A stretch of 64,000 nt of DNA from Euzebyella saccharophila (GTDB lineage Bacteria > Bacteroidota > Bacteroidia > Flavobacteriales > Flavobacteriaceae), in NCBI RefSeq assembly GCF_014855495.1, contig NZ_JACYFJ010000006.1, positions 1 through 64,000 of the forward strand, read 5' to 3'. The position numbers were made by a program, and so were the translations under genes. The notes under the pieces are model-generated. The model was not told the DNA's origin. It ran no database searches and was given only the letters and a program-made list of their open reading frames with translations. Positions 18,154 through 28,087 of the stretch are shown here, piece after piece; the first letter of the stretch is position 1; each line of letters starts with the position of its first letter.

Positions 18154-19242
18154 ATGACTACAGTATTGATTTTAGCGGTTTTGGTATTAGTGGCAATTGC
18201 TATTTGGCAAATGACCAAAATATTTGAATTGTCACAATTAAAGGCCGAGACCTCCCAAATAGCAAACGATAGTGATAACCAAACCAATGGTTATTTATTA
18301 TTCGCTTTCTTGATTTTCATTTACGCTATTACCATCTTTAGTTTCTATAACTATGGTAAGTTTTTATTGCCGGAGGCGGCTTCAGCACATGGTGACGAGT
18401 ATGATAGCCTAATGTTGGTATCCTTTGTAATTATATTTTTTGTTCAAACAATTACTCAGGCATTACTTCATTACTTTGGATATAAATACAGAGGTAAAAA
18501 GGGTAATAAGGCTTTATTTTATGCGGATAACGATAAGTTAGAGTTTATCTGGACCATTATCCCTGTGGTTGTTTTGGCAGGTTTAATTTTATGGGGTCTT
18601 TATACTTGGACTACTATCATGGATGTGAATGATGAGGATGACCCACTTGTGGTTGAGCTTTATGCACAGCAATTTGGTTGGACGGCTAGATATGCCGGTG
18701 AGGACAATGTATTGGGAGATGCTAATGTACGAATGATAGATATTAACAAGGCCAATATATTAGGTCTTGATGAGGGAGATTCTTATGCAGCTGATGATGT
18801 GGTAGTTAAAGAGTTGCACTTGCCAGTGGGTCGTAAGGTCAATTTTAAAATGAGATCTCAAGATGTTTTGCACTCGGCTTACATGCCTCATTTTAGAGCC
18901 CAGATGAACTGTGTACCGGGTATGATTACGGAGTTTTCTTTTACTCCTATTTATACTACCGCGGAAATGCGTCAAAATCCGGATATAAAGGATAAGGTTA
19001 GACGCACCAATGAAATACGTTCTGAGAGAGCCGCAAATGGAGAACCAAACTCCGATCCTTGGGAGTTTGATTACATCCTTTTATGTAATAAAATATGTGG
19101 TAAATCACACTATAATATGCAAATGAAAATTGTGGTAGAAACACAAGAGGAGTATGAGAAGTGGATTGCCGATCAAGGTACTTTTGCGGAGACGGTATTA
19201 AATCAGGGAGATTCCGATACTGCAATGAACGGTGTTCAATAA
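18154..19242 (+). CDS. coxB: Cytochrome c oxidase subunit II (CuA)
   Basis: Subunit II accepts electrons from cytochrome c through CuA. The 362-residue protein has an extra N-terminal hydrophobic segment, two membrane helices at about 50-75 and 90-115 plus a further one near 130-150, and then the periplasmic cupredoxin domain. CuA ligands are intact: His240 (in DVLHSAYMP), then Cys311, Cys315, His319 and Met322 in CNKICGKSHYNM. An insert of about 40 residues between two strands (about 265-305) carries charged residues and is typical of Bacteroidota versions. There is no fused cytochrome c domain, so this is an aa3-type and not a caa3-type enzyme. It lies between actF and coxA in one operon, which fits a complex III-oxidase supercomplex. 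Confidence 0.95.
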   Translation: MTTVLILAVLVLVAIAIWQMTKIFELSQLKAETSQIANDSDNQTNGYLLFAFLIFIYAITIFSFYNYGKFLLPEAASAHGDEYDSLMLVSFVIIFFVQTITQALLHYFGYKYRGKKGNKALFYADNDKLEFIWTIIPVVVLAGLILWGLYTWTTIMDVNDEDDPLVVELYAQQFGWTARYAGEDNVLGDANVRMIDINKANILGLDEGDSYAADDVVVKELHLPVGRKVNFKMRSQDVLHSAYMPHFRAQMNCVPGMITEFSFTPIYTTAEMRQNPDIKDKVRRTNEIRSERAANGEPNSDPWEFDYILLCNKICGKSHYNMQMKIVVETQEEYEKWIADQGTFAETVLNQGDSDTAMNGVQ

Positions 19243-19301
19243 GTTTCGGTTGGGAGATACAAATTTAGAAGCTAGAAAAGAAAATTAATAAAATTTAGAT
19301 T

Positions 19302-21131
19302 ATGTCTGTTACAGCACATGCACACGTAGATGACCATGCACATGACGATCATGGGCACCATCACAAAGAGACTTTTGTAACCAAGTACATATTTAGCCAG
19401 GATCATAAAATGATTGCCAAGCAATATTTTATCACTGGTGTATTGATAATGGGATTCTTGGGAATAGCAATGTCCCTACTGTTCCGTATGCAATTGGCAT
19501 GGCCAGGGGAGTCCTTCTCTATTTTTGAGGCTGTTCTCGGAAAATGGGCGCCCGAAGGTGTTATGGATGCTGATGTGTATCTAGCGTTGGTTACTATCCA
19601 TGGAACATTAATGGTATTTTTTGTACTTACCCAAGGTCTTAGTGGTACCTTTAGTAACCTACTGATTCCATTACAGATTGGTGCCCGAGATATGGCATCA
19701 GGATTTATGAACATGCTTTCTTTTTGGATGTTCTTTGTTTCTTGTGTGGTAATGGTGGCTTCCTTATTTATTGAAGCAGGTCCTGCAGCGGCAGGTTGGA
19801 CTATCTATCCGCCATTGAGTGCCTTGCCAATGGCTCAACAAGGGTCAGGTTTAGGTATGACCCTTTGGTTGGTTTCTATGGCCATTTTCATTGCCTCTTC
19901 TCTTTTAGGTTCTTTGAATTATGTAGTTACGGTAATCAATCTGAGAACAAAGGGAATGGCCATGACAAGATTGCCATTAACCATTTGGGCCTTTTTTGTA
20001 ACGGCTATTATCGGTATCATTTCTTTCCCAGTTCTTTTATCTGCGGCATTACTTCTGATAATGGATAGAAGTTTTGGTACCTCTTTCTTCCTTTCTGATA
20101 TCTTCATTCAGGGTGAAGTATTACACTACCAGGGAGGTTCGCCCGTTTTGTTCGAACACTTATTTTGGTTCTTGGGTCACCCTGAGGTATACATTGTATT
20201 GCTTCCGGCATTGGGAATTACTTCCGAGATTATGTCTACCAATGCAAGAAAGCCAATTTTTGGTTATAGGGCTATGATTGCTTCCATTTTGGCTATCGCC
20301 TTTTTATCTACCATAGTATGGGGGCACCACATGTTTATTTCTGGAATGAACCCATTTCTTGGGTCGGTATTTACCTTTACAACTTTGTTGATTGCTATAC
20401 CTTCCGCCGTTAAAGCTTTTAATTACATTACCACTCTTTGGAAAGGTAACCTACAGCTCAACCCTGCAATGTTGTTCTCTATAGGACTAGTTTCCACTTT
20501 CATTACAGGAGGTCTTACAGGTATCATTTTAGGGGATAGTACCTTGGATATTAATGTTCATGATACCTATTTTGTTGTAGCTCACTTCCACTTGGTAATG
20601 GGTATTTCTGCCCTATACGGAATGTTTGCAGGTGTTTACCACTGGTTCCCTAAAATGTTTGAGGGTAAATTGATGAACAAAAACTTGGGATATGTACACT
20701 TTTGGGTAACCGCAGTTTGTGCTTACGGGGTATTCTTCCCAATGCACTTTGTGGGAATGGCAGGTGTTCCTAGGAGATATTATGAGAATACAGCATTCCC
20801 AATGTTTGATGAATTGGCCGATGTGCAAGTCTTAATGACCGTGTTTGCCTTAATCGCTGGTGCAGCTCAGTTGGTATTCGTTTATAACTTTATACATAGT
20901 GTTTTCTATGGAAAAGAGGGCCCACAAAATCCTTGGAAATCTACTACTTTGGAATGGACTACCGGTAATAAACATATTCACGGTAACTGGGAGGGACCTA
21001 TACCTGAAGTTCATCGCTGGGCTTACGATTACAGTAAAGTAGATGAAAATGGAGAGTACATTATTCCTGGTCAGGATTTTGTTCCGCAGATTGTTCCGCT
21101 TCAGAAAGACGAAGAGGAACTACATCACTAA
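19302..21131 (+). CDS. coxA: Cytochrome c oxidase subunit I
   Basis: This is the catalytic heme-copper subunit, 609 residues with about twelve membrane helices. The CuB ligands are in HPEVY (His293, Tyr297) and the His342-His343 pair in GHHMF. The two heme histidines are His428 and His430 in VVAHFHLVMG, with another heme a ligand in TIHGTLM near residue 99. The Glu just before the active site (GHPEVYIVLLPALGI pattern) points to a type A proton-pumping enzyme. The N-terminus (residues 4-24) is extremely His/Asp-rich, as in other Bacteroidota. It is the last gene of the act-cox operon, with a terminator 19 bases after the stop. Subunits III and IV are encoded at 44.1-46.2 kb. Confidence 0.97.
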   Translation: MSVTAHAHVDDHAHDDHGHHHKETFVTKYIFSQDHKMIAKQYFITGVLIMGFLGIAMSLLFRMQLAWPGESFSIFEAVLGKWAPEGVMDADVYLALVTIHGTLMVFFVLTQGLSGTFSNLLIPLQIGARDMASGFMNMLSFWMFFVSCVVMVASLFIEAGPAAAGWTIYPPLSALPMAQQGSGLGMTLWLVSMAIFIASSLLGSLNYVVTVINLRTKGMAMTRLPLTIWAFFVTAIIGIISFPVLLSAALLLIMDRSFGTSFFLSDIFIQGEVLHYQGGSPVLFEHLFWFLGHPEVYIVLLPALGITSEIMSTNARKPIFGYRAMIASILAIAFLSTIVWGHHMFISGMNPFLGSVFTFTTLLIAIPSAVKAFNYITTLWKGNLQLNPAMLFSIGLVSTFITGGLTGIILGDSTLDINVHDTYFVVAHFHLVMGISALYGMFAGVYHWFPKMFEGKLMNKNLGYVHFWVTAVCAYGVFFPMHFVGMAGVPRRYYENTAFPMFDELADVQVLMTVFALIAGAAQLVFVYNFIHSVFYGKEGPQNPWKSTTLEWTTGNKHIHGNWEGPIPEVHRWAYDYSKVDENGEYIIPGQDFVPQIVPLQKDEEELHH

Positions 21132-21149
21132 AAATATACTTATTCAAAT

Positions 21150-21186
21150 AAAAAATGCCCGACTTATATAGTTGGGCATTTTTTTT
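21150..21186 (+). terminator. Intrinsic terminator after coxA
   Basis: AAAAATGCCCGAC pairs with GTTGGGCATTTTT (one G-U pair) around TTATATA and is followed by more T residues. It closes the act-cox operon. Confidence 0.88.
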
Positions 21187-21279
21187 GATATATTGAGATA
21201 GGCTTTAATTCTTAAGGATAGAAATTCACCACCCTCTGTCTTGAAATAAATAGAATTAGGGCATAAACACTAAACCATT

Positions 21280-22101
21280 ATGAAGCATTTAATTTTATTT
21301 CTTTCCTTTTTGTGCGTTCTGCAGGTAAGCGCCCAACGAAAGCCTAAAATAAAAGGGAACAAACAAGTTGTGGATTATCAGGAAGATTTACCGCCCTATA
21401 GTGCTATTGAGCTAAAGGATGATTTAGAAATTCATTTACAGAGAGCCGCAGGTGAAGGGTATGCCATTACAGCCGATGATAATCTTATTGATGTTCTAAA
21501 ATTTAAGGTGGAGGATAGTACCCTGGTCATAAGCTCGTTCTATAATATCACCGGTAAGAAAAAATTGGATATCACGGTGTATTATAATGAATTAAGTGCC
21601 ATTACGCTATTGGATGGCAAAATGATTGCTGATGGCCCTATAGGTACTCGAGAGCTATATATAAACACCTATAACTCTTCCAAACTTGAATTGAGTACGG
21701 ACGCAGACCTTACCAATGTAAACATGGAAGGAAATAGTTTTGGCGACTTTAATGTGAATGGTGGTGAAATAAGTCTTATTCTCAAAGATCGCGTAGATGC
21801 CAAGGTATATACCATGACGCAATTAAACAATATTAAAATGTATAAGAACGCATCTATAAAATTGGAGGGAACCACCGATCAATTATTTGCAGATCTTATG
21901 GAGAATTCTAGTTTGAAAGCGGAAAGGCTGGAGGCTGCAAAAGTCTTTTTAACCATTCAGCATTCCGCAAATGCAGATGTTAATGCAAGTGAAGATTTAG
22001 AGTTGACTGCCACCGGTTCGACCAGAACTCATTTATATGGTAATCCACAAGTGACCCTTTTAGAGTTTAATGATACTGCAGAACTTCATAAGGAAAAATA
22101 G
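21280..22101 (+). CDS. Secreted GIN-domain (DUF2807) protein
   Basis: This 273-residue protein has a signal peptide MKHLILFLSFLCVLQVSAQ (cleavage after SAQ). The rest is a repetitive beta-rich domain: a pattern such as YSAIELKDDLEIHLQRAAGEGYAI, then IDVLKFKVEDSTLVISS, is the opening of the DUF2807 'head GIN' family. Such proteins form right-handed beta-helix-like folds and are found in Bacteroidota outer membrane or periplasm; their biochemical function is not established. The later strands contain regularly spaced Asn/Ser/Asp (for example NSSKLELSTDADLTNVNMEG), consistent with stacked repeats. It is transcribed alone between the coxA terminator and a convergent acyl-CoA oxidase gene only nine bases away. 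Confidence 0.8.
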   Translation: MKHLILFLSFLCVLQVSAQRKPKIKGNKQVVDYQEDLPPYSAIELKDDLEIHLQRAAGEGYAITADDNLIDVLKFKVEDSTLVISSFYNITGKKKLDITVYYNELSAITLLDGKMIADGPIGTRELYINTYNSSKLELSTDADLTNVNMEGNSFGDFNVNGGEISLILKDRVDAKVYTMTQLNNIKMYKNASIKLEGTTDQLFADLMENSSLKAERLEAAKVFLTIQHSANADVNASEDLELTATGSTRTHLYGNPQVTLLEFNDTAELHKEK

Positions 22102-22110
22102 AGCTTTTCT

Positions 22111-24375
22111 TTATTGTGCTATTGGGGCGGTCAAACAATGTTCCGGAATTCCAAATCCATTCACAAGACTGTTCAAATGAGGCCGTAACTCTGTACACAG
22201 TCTTTCCACTCTTTGTCTAATAGCCTTCGATTTTGTGCTGCCCAAATAACCTTGTTCCAAGTACCAAGCTGCGTCTTTTCTTATTTCATGAAGTGCATAT
22301 AGGGTAGCCATTTTTTCGAAAAGACTTTTGTACTTGTCATCCTCCATAGTTACAACATAAGTGGAAAAGGTTTCATAGGCCAATTCAACGCTGTAAGCTT
22401 TGCCCAAGGCCAGCAAATGTGTTTGAACCTTTAAGAATGCTTGATAGGAAGGCATTCCCTGCTTAATATAGTCTCGTATGCGCATGGCTAGGGTATAGGT
22501 CAACCTCCTTGTCCTATAATTAAGTGCATGTTTATGAAATTTAGGATTGTACAAGTGCTCTTTGTCTACTTTGTTGGAGTAAACGGGATTACTGGTGGTG
22601 AGGGTATTGTTAAGTTGTATTCCCAATATTTTTAATACTGCTGTAAACCCGGCACTGTTAAATTCTGCTTTAAAATCACTTAAAACCCCTTTTGCGGCCA
22701 GTAGAAGCAGCACCGTATTGTCTCCTTCAAATGTGGTGAAGATATCAACGTCACCTTTTAAATCTGCAATTCTGTTTTCCAATAAATATCCTTTTCCTCC
22801 GCAAGCCTCCCTACATTCCTGAATAGTGCTATTGGCATACCAGGTAATTATGGATTTGAGTCCGGCCACTTGTGTTTCCACCACACGTTTGTCCGGCTGA
22901 CTTTCATCGCAATAGGTTTCCATCATTTTGTCCAATGCAAAATGATAAACATAAGTGCCAGCTACCAAAGGTGTCAATCTAACTTGATGAGAAGGATAGT
23001 CCATTAAAAGGTCCTCTTGTACTTTAATACTATCATTAAACTGTCTTCTTTGTAAAGCATGTTTAATGGCTACGGTTAGGGAATATTTAGCACCTCCCAA
23101 TCCGGCGCGAGCCACACAAATTCTACCTCCCACCAAGGTGCCCAACATGGTAAAGAACCTTTTGTTTGGATTTTTGATGTCTGATTTGTAATTGCCATCT
23201 TCCGTTATATCTCCATACTTATTTAGGAGATTTTCCCTTGGTACGGCTACTTGGTGAAACCATATTTTACCATTATCAACCCCATTAAGCCCTAATTTAT
23301 ATCCGTTGTCCTCTACTTTTACACCGGGCAATAGTTCATGGTTTTTATCTCTTAAGGGTACTAGAATAGCGTGAACTCCCTCGTTCTTGCCATTTACGAT
23401 CAGCTGGGCAAATACAGATGCCATTTTGGAATGAAGGGCATTTCCAATGTATTCCTTATTGTCATTGTTCCCCGGTGTATGTATGATGATATGGTCCGTT
23501 TTTGGGTCGTAGGTTGCCGTTGTCTTAATTCCCCTAACGTTGGAGCCGTGACCGGTTTCCGTCATGGCAAAGCATCCTAATAGTTTTGCTTTTCCAGTAT
23601 CGGTTAAATACTGGTCATGGTGTTTTTTAGTACCAAGCTTTTGAATACTACCTCCAAAAAGTCCGAATTGAACACCGAATTTTATGCAAAGACTGCCATC
23701 GGCATACATCATATTTTCAAACATATAAGCATAGCCTTCCATATTGTTCGTACCGCCATAGTCATTTGGGTAGGCCAATGCCCCAAATCCCTTTTCGGCC
23801 AAAAAGGTCACTTGATCCAATACTTTTTGGCGAAAGTTTTCCTTGTTTCTGTGAATGTCCCACTCAAAAATCGGATGGTTCAGCGTTTGTCTAAAATTGT
23901 CTATCAGTAGAGTATGTTTTCCTTTTAATAGTTGGTCTAAACGGGCAGCGTCGTAATAATTGGAACTACTTTCATGAACTACATCAACATCAAATAAATG
24001 ATTGTAATGATTGGGCTGAATTCCTAGGTTAACTTCAATATGTTCTAAGGGTGTTGTTTCCACCGTAGCGGTATGGTAGTGGCGTATTATTTTTTCACTA
24101 AAGGATGCCAGTGGATGCGTTTCGCTCTCAATTAATTTCACTTTGGAGTTGGAGATAAAAAGCTTCCAGTTTTTCATGACATCGTCTGCCGGCGGATTTT
24201 TGGGCTGCAACCAATTTAAGAGGTCTTCCTTTTCCGAAGGGGATAATTTTTCGTCTTGTTCAATAGTGTTTTGAACCACGTTGATTTCCGAAGCGGTTAC
24301 CAAATTGTCTGACCAAATCACATAAAATAGAGGAATGTATTTTAATACTTGCGGAGGGTATACTTGTTTTTGCAT
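22111..24375 (-). CDS. Acyl-CoA oxidase/dehydrogenase-family flavoprotein with N-terminal helical extension
   Basis: This 754-residue protein has the acyl-CoA oxidase layout rather than the 380-residue dehydrogenase one. The flavin-binding segment CFAMTETGHGSNVRG is near residue 270. The C-terminal domain holds FEGDNTVLLLLAAKG, in which the Glu of FEGDN is the expected catalytic base. An ACOX-type C-terminal helical domain follows. The first 75 residues form a separate small helical region starting YIPLFYVIWSDNLVTASEI and resembling TerB-like helical modules; that resemblance is tentative. It should oxidise fatty acyl-CoA in the cytoplasm as part of beta-oxidation. Whether it uses oxygen or an electron-transfer flavoprotein cannot be decided here. 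It is transcribed alone, convergent with the GIN gene and divergent from ruvB. Confidence 0.85.
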   Translation of the reverse strand: MQKQVYPPQVLKYIPLFYVIWSDNLVTASEINVVQNTIEQDEKLSPSEKEDLLNWLQPKNPPADDVMKNWKLFISNSKVKLIESETHPLASFSEKIIRHYHTATVETTPLEHIEVNLGIQPNHYNHLFDVDVVHESSSNYYDAARLDQLLKGKHTLLIDNFRQTLNHPIFEWDIHRNKENFRQKVLDQVTFLAEKGFGALAYPNDYGGTNNMEGYAYMFENMMYADGSLCIKFGVQFGLFGGSIQKLGTKKHHDQYLTDTGKAKLLGCFAMTETGHGSNVRGIKTTATYDPKTDHIIIHTPGNNDNKEYIGNALHSKMASVFAQLIVNGKNEGVHAILVPLRDKNHELLPGVKVEDNGYKLGLNGVDNGKIWFHQVAVPRENLLNKYGDITEDGNYKSDIKNPNKRFFTMLGTLVGGRICVARAGLGGAKYSLTVAIKHALQRRQFNDSIKVQEDLLMDYPSHQVRLTPLVAGTYVYHFALDKMMETYCDESQPDKRVVETQVAGLKSIITWYANSTIQECREACGGKGYLLENRIADLKGDVDIFTTFEGDNTVLLLLAAKGVLSDFKAEFNSAGFTAVLKILGIQLNNTLTTSNPVYSNKVDKEHLYNPKFHKHALNYRTRRLTYTLAMRIRDYIKQGMPSYQAFLKVQTHLLALGKAYSVELAYETFSTYVVTMEDDKYKSLFEKMATLYALHEIRKDAAWYLEQGYLGSTKSKAIRQRVERLCTELRPHLNSLVNGFGIPEHCLTAPIAQ

Positions 24376-24488
24376 AAAATGAATTTACGATTTTTTTGAT
24401 TTAATTTTCCACTGGATTTTTGGGAATTAAAAAATAGAACGCCACATTTTTGACAATCCCGTATTTAAAAGTTCTGCCTTCTTTCCTG

Positions 24489-24496
24489 TATCTTTG
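24489..24496 (+). promoter_or_regulatory. -7 element of the ruvB promoter
   Basis: TATCTTTG is an exact TAnnTTTG match ending only seven bases before the ATG of ruvB at 24504. This implies a leader of about 3-5 bases. The -33 region is weak (TTTA 24464-24467, 21 bases away). It rules out the longer in-frame start at 24450. Confidence 0.6.
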
Positions 24497-24503
24497 TTTT
24501 TCT

Positions 24504-25526
24504 ATGAATGAGTATCTAGACCCTACCGGTGATCACTTTTCCTCAGAGGAAATGGATATTGAAAAAGCCTTGCGCCCGGTTACTTTTGATGATTTTACGG
24601 GACAACAGCAGGTTTTGGAAAACCTTAAAATTTTTGTTCAGGCAGCCAACCAAAGGGGAGAGGCATTGGATCACACTCTTTTTCATGGTCCTCCGGGACT
24701 GGGTAAGACTACCTTGGCCCACATTTTGGCCAATGAGTTAGGTGTTGGGATAAAGGTGACCTCTGGTCCTGTATTGGATAAGCCCGGGGATTTGGCTGGC
24801 TTATTGACCAATCTAGATGAAAGGGACGTACTTTTTATTGATGAGATTCACAGATTAAGCCCTATTGTGGAAGAATACCTTTACTCCGCAATGGAAGATT
24901 ACAAAATAGATATCATGATAGAATCGGGCCCAAATGCCCGTACGGTTCAAATTAATTTGAATCCGTTTACTTTAATTGGAGCCACAACGCGCTCCGGATT
25001 GTTAACGGCACCTATGAGAGCCCGTTTTGGTATTTCCAGCCGATTGCAATATTATGATACGGAGTTGCTTTCCACGATTGTACAACGTAGTGCAGATATA
25101 TTAAAAGTGCCCATTAGCAATGAGGCTTCCATTGAAATTGCGGGCCGTAGTAGAGGAACGCCCCGTATCTGTAATGCACTTTTACGCCGGGTGCGTGACT
25201 TTGCCCAAATAAAGGGTAATGGATCGATTGATCTGGAAATTTCAAAATTCAGCTTAAAGGCACTTAATGTGGATGCCCATGGTTTGGATGAAATGGATAA
25301 TAAAATACTTTCTACCATCATAGAAAAGTTTAAGGGAGGCCCCGTGGGAATCACTACCCTGGCAACCGCAGTTTCTGAAAGCGCCGAAACCATTGAGGAG
25401 GTTTATGAACCTTTTTTGATTCAACAGGGCTTTATTATGAGAACACCTAGGGGTAGGGAGGTAACGGAGCTTGCTTATAGGCATTTGGGAAAAACCAAAC
25501 CTGGAGCCCAGCAAGGACTTTTTTAA
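24504..25526 (+). CDS. ruvB: Holliday junction branch migration ATPase RuvB
   Basis: RuvB is the hexameric AAA+ motor that drives branch migration with RuvA. The 340 residues match the usual length. The sequence shows the N-terminal [12 protein letters not shown] pattern (as [15 protein letters not shown]), Walker [10 protein letters not shown] at 62-70, Walker [10 protein letters not shown] near 111-119, sensor and arginine-finger region with [10 protein letters not shown], and the C-terminal winged-helix domain with [15 protein letters not shown] and [16 protein letters not shown]. The start at 24504 (MNEYLDP) is preferred over 24450 because of length and the promoter position. It heads ruvB-P450-queG, with 10 bases before the P450 gene. 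ruvA is separate at 33.6 kb. Confidence 0.97.
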   Translation: MNEYLDPTGDHFSSEEMDIEKALRPVTFDDFTGQQQVLENLKIFVQAANQRGEALDHTLFHGPPGLGKTTLAHILANELGVGIKVTSGPVLDKPGDLAGLLTNLDERDVLFIDEIHRLSPIVEEYLYSAMEDYKIDIMIESGPNARTVQINLNPFTLIGATTRSGLLTAPMRARFGISSRLQYYDTELLSTIVQRSADILKVPISNEASIEIAGRSRGTPRICNALLRRVRDFAQIKGNGSIDLEISKFSLKALNVDAHGLDEMDNKILSTIIEKFKGGPVGITTLATAVSESAETIEEVYEPFLIQQGFIMRTPRGREVTELAYRHLGKTKPGAQQGLF

Positions 25527-25536
25527 TACTTAACAA

Positions 25537-26871
25537 ATGGAGAAAGCTGTAAATGAAATTGTAACGGTATCTCCTATAGAGGTTTTTAAGAATAGAAAAA
25601 GGATCTTAAAAAACCCCTTGCCCTTTCATCATGAAAATTTTGAGAAATATGGCGATACCTTTAAAGTAAATATAGGTGTTGGGGGTAAAGTGGTTTTTAC
25701 CAAGGATGCAGAAACCATTCAATACATTCTACAAAAGAATCATAAAAACTACCATAAATCCTCTTTGCAGACCAAAGACTTAGGAAAATACATTGGTCGT
25801 GGTCTGCTGACTTCTAACGGTGGTTTTTGGAGGGTTCACCGGCGTATGGTTCAGCCTGCCTTTCATAAAAGGAAATTACAAGGTTTATTGGGTGTGATGT
25901 TCAAAAGTATTGAACAGGAATTGAAAAGAATTAAGGAGGATAGAGATTATGATGTGTTTCCCCTTATGGGAGATATCGCCTTTCAAGTGGTAGCCCAGTC
26001 CCTTTTCAGTGCGGACAATCTTCGTAAACGAATGAGACGGCTTCAAGAAATTACGGAAACCAACCAGAAAATGCTCATTAAAGAAATGAGACAGCCATTT
26101 TTTAAATGGTGGTTTCATCTAAAAGGTGAAATTGGCAAACATTTGAAACTTTCCAAGGAAGCCCAGGAACTATTGGACACTATTATCAACGAGAGGATAT
26201 CTTCAGGGGCTGAAAAAGATGACCTTTTGGATATGTTATTGCAAGCACGGTATGAGGATGGCACGCCTATGTCTAGGCAACAATTGATAGATGAAGTACT
26301 TATTTTGTTTACGGCGGGCCATGAGACCACTGCAAATGCCCTAAGTTTTACGCTTTTTTTGTTGGCAAAGAACCCTAAATTTCAAGAGGAGGTTTTTAAG
26401 GAAGTAAGTAAAGTAGATTTTTCCGCAGACTTGATGGAAGCAATTTCGCAATTGAATTTTACCAAAAACTGCATTGAGGAAGCCATGAGACTTTATCCAC
26501 CCGTGTATGTAATAGATAGGGTGAGTTTGGAAACCGATAAGGTAAAAGGAAGAACCTATGAAAAGGATACGGTCTGGCTCATGAGTATGTACGAACTTCA
26601 TAGAACGGAAACTTGTTGGAAAGACCCTGAAAAGTTTGATCCGTACAGATTTCAAAAAGGTGACCCTAAGCGGTACGCTTCCTATTACTATCCTTTTGGT
26701 GCCGGCCCCAGAATGTGTGTTGGTAATAACTTTGCCATGTTTGAAATGGTTTTGGTTATAGGCTTGATCTTAAAAAAATACAAGGTTGGCACCCAAATGA
26801 GGGAGGTTGCCATCAACCCATTGATATCCTTAAAGCCAAAAAGCGTGCCGTTACAGTTTTCGATGCGATAG
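25537..26871 (+). CDS. Cytochrome P450
   Basis: This 444-residue soluble P450 carries all family motifs. The C-helix has WRVHRRMVQPAFH. The I-helix oxygen-activation motif is AGHETT. The K-helix ExxR is EEAMRLYPP. The heme-binding loop FGAGPRMCVG has the thiolate ligand Cys394. No membrane anchor and no fused reductase are present, so it needs separate redox partners, and none is encoded next to it. Its substrate cannot be predicted; similar bacterial enzymes hydroxylate fatty acids, terpenoids or xenobiotics. It sits ten bases after ruvB and 53 before queG, probably co-transcribed, although its job has no obvious link to either gene. Confidence 0.92.
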   Translation: MEKAVNEIVTVSPIEVFKNRKRILKNPLPFHHENFEKYGDTFKVNIGVGGKVVFTKDAETIQYILQKNHKNYHKSSLQTKDLGKYIGRGLLTSNGGFWRVHRRMVQPAFHKRKLQGLLGVMFKSIEQELKRIKEDRDYDVFPLMGDIAFQVVAQSLFSADNLRKRMRRLQEITETNQKMLIKEMRQPFFKWWFHLKGEIGKHLKLSKEAQELLDTIINERISSGAEKDDLLDMLLQARYEDGTPMSRQQLIDEVLILFTAGHETTANALSFTLFLLAKNPKFQEEVFKEVSKVDFSADLMEAISQLNFTKNCIEEAMRLYPPVYVIDRVSLETDKVKGRTYEKDTVWLMSMYELHRTETCWKDPEKFDPYRFQKGDPKRYASYYYPFGAGPRMCVGNNFAMFEMVLVIGLILKKYKVGTQMREVAINPLISLKPKSVPLQFSMR

Positions 26872-26924
26872 CCTCGCTTTTTTTGGTTTCGGTTTAATTG
26901 TACCTTCGTTTTAAATTAGTCCAA

Positions 26925-27845
26925 TTGAATTCCCAATCAACTTATACCGATATAATCAAAAAGGAAGCCCAGCGTCTGGGTTTTCTTTCCTGTGGAATTT
27001 CCAAAGCAGAATTTCTTGAGGAGGAAGCACCTCGCCTCGAAAAATGGCTGAACAAGCAAATGCATGGGGAAATGGGCTATATGGCAAACCATTTTGACAA
27101 ACGTCTGGACCCTCGTTTGTTGGTAGACGGAGCAAAATCGGTTATATCCCTTTTACTTAATTACTATCCGAAAGAACAACAAAGGTCCGGAACGTATAAA
27201 ATCTCAAAATATGCCTATGGGCAAGACTATCATCATATTATAAAAGGTAAACTAAGGCAGCTGCAGGAGTTTATTGCAAAGGAAATTGGTGAAGTGAGCG
27301 GTAGGGCATTTGTAGATTCTGCCCCAGTTCTTGATAAGGCGTGGGCGGCAAAAAGTGGGTTGGGTTGGATAGGTAAGAACAGTAATTTATTGACTCAGCA
27401 AGTGGGTTCCTTCTATTTTATTGCGGAGCTGATCGTTGACCTTGAACTGGATTATGATACCCCTGTTACCGATCATTGCGGTACCTGTACGGCCTGTATT
27501 GATGCTTGCCCTACCAGCGCCATTGTGGAGCCTTATGTGGTAGATGGCAGTAAATGTATTTCTTATCTTACGATTGAACTGAAAAATGAATTGCCTACCC
27601 ATTTTAAGGGCAAGCTGGATGATTGGGCCTTTGGTTGTGATGTTTGCCAAGATGTTTGCCCATGGAACCGTTTTTCAAAACCGCATCAAGAACCGCTTTT
27701 TAATCCGCATCCAAATTTGTTGGAAATGACCAAAAACGATTGGGAAGAAATTACGGAAGATGTTTTTAAAAAGGTGTTTAGAAAATCGGCAGTAAAACGT
27801 ACTAAATTTTCAGGTCTTAAGAGAAATATCGATTTTCTGAAATAA
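26925..27845 (+). CDS. queG: Epoxyqueuosine reductase QueG
   Basis: QueG reduces epoxyqueuosine to queuosine in tRNA wobble position 34 using cobalamin and two [4Fe-4S] clusters. The protein (about 306 residues) contains the N-terminal B12-binding DUF1730 region with [22 protein letters not shown] (split [11 protein letters not shown]), the conserved YAYGQDYH and [11 protein letters not shown] patterns, and the ferredoxin-type clusters [13 protein letters not shown] and [11 protein letters not shown]. No ATG lies at the expected position. The start given is a TTG at 26925 (LNSQSTYTD...), and a second TTG at 26898 would add nine residues; the start is uncertain. A TAccTTCG stretch at 26901-26908 resembles a -7 element and would support 26925. 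It follows the P450 by 53 bases. Confidence 0.93.
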   Translation: MNSQSTYTDIIKKEAQRLGFLSCGISKAEFLEEEAPRLEKWLNKQMHGEMGYMANHFDKRLDPRLLVDGAKSVISLLLNYYPKEQQRSGTYKISKYAYGQDYHHIIKGKLRQLQEFIAKEIGEVSGRAFVDSAPVLDKAWAAKSGLGWIGKNSNLLTQQVGSFYFIAELIVDLELDYDTPVTDHCGTCTACIDACPTSAIVEPYVVDGSKCISYLTIELKNELPTHFKGKLDDWAFGCDVCQDVCPWNRFSKPHQEPLFNPHPNLLEMTKNDWEEITEDVFKKVFRKSAVKRTKFSGLKRNIDFLK

Positions 27846-28087
27846 TCGCAAATTAATTTTAAAATTCCTCCATTTTATTTCCTCTTAAGCTTATTTTATT
27901 CCACTTATGCACGAATAAAGAAGTTTTTTTATTCTCTAACGTTTTCGGTTAATATCTTCTTTTTTTAATTGGTCGTTTTACGTTTTTAGTTTTCTAACTT
28001 GGTCTAAAGTAGCTGAAAATTACAGGCTTTCAATGATTTTTTGGCTGTACACCATTTAAGAAGACTCAACTTTTACGAATTCCATAC

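Noticed and set aside
22084-22115. Possible terminator between the GIN gene and the convergent acyl-CoA oxidase gene
   Set aside because: Only a five-base stem (GAAAA/TTTTC) can be drawn, with no strong T run in either direction.
27913-27934. Hairpin GAATAAA/TTTATTC in the gap before sucP
   Set aside because: An all-A/T-rich stem in an A/T-rich gap is likely to arise by chance, and no supporting signal was found.
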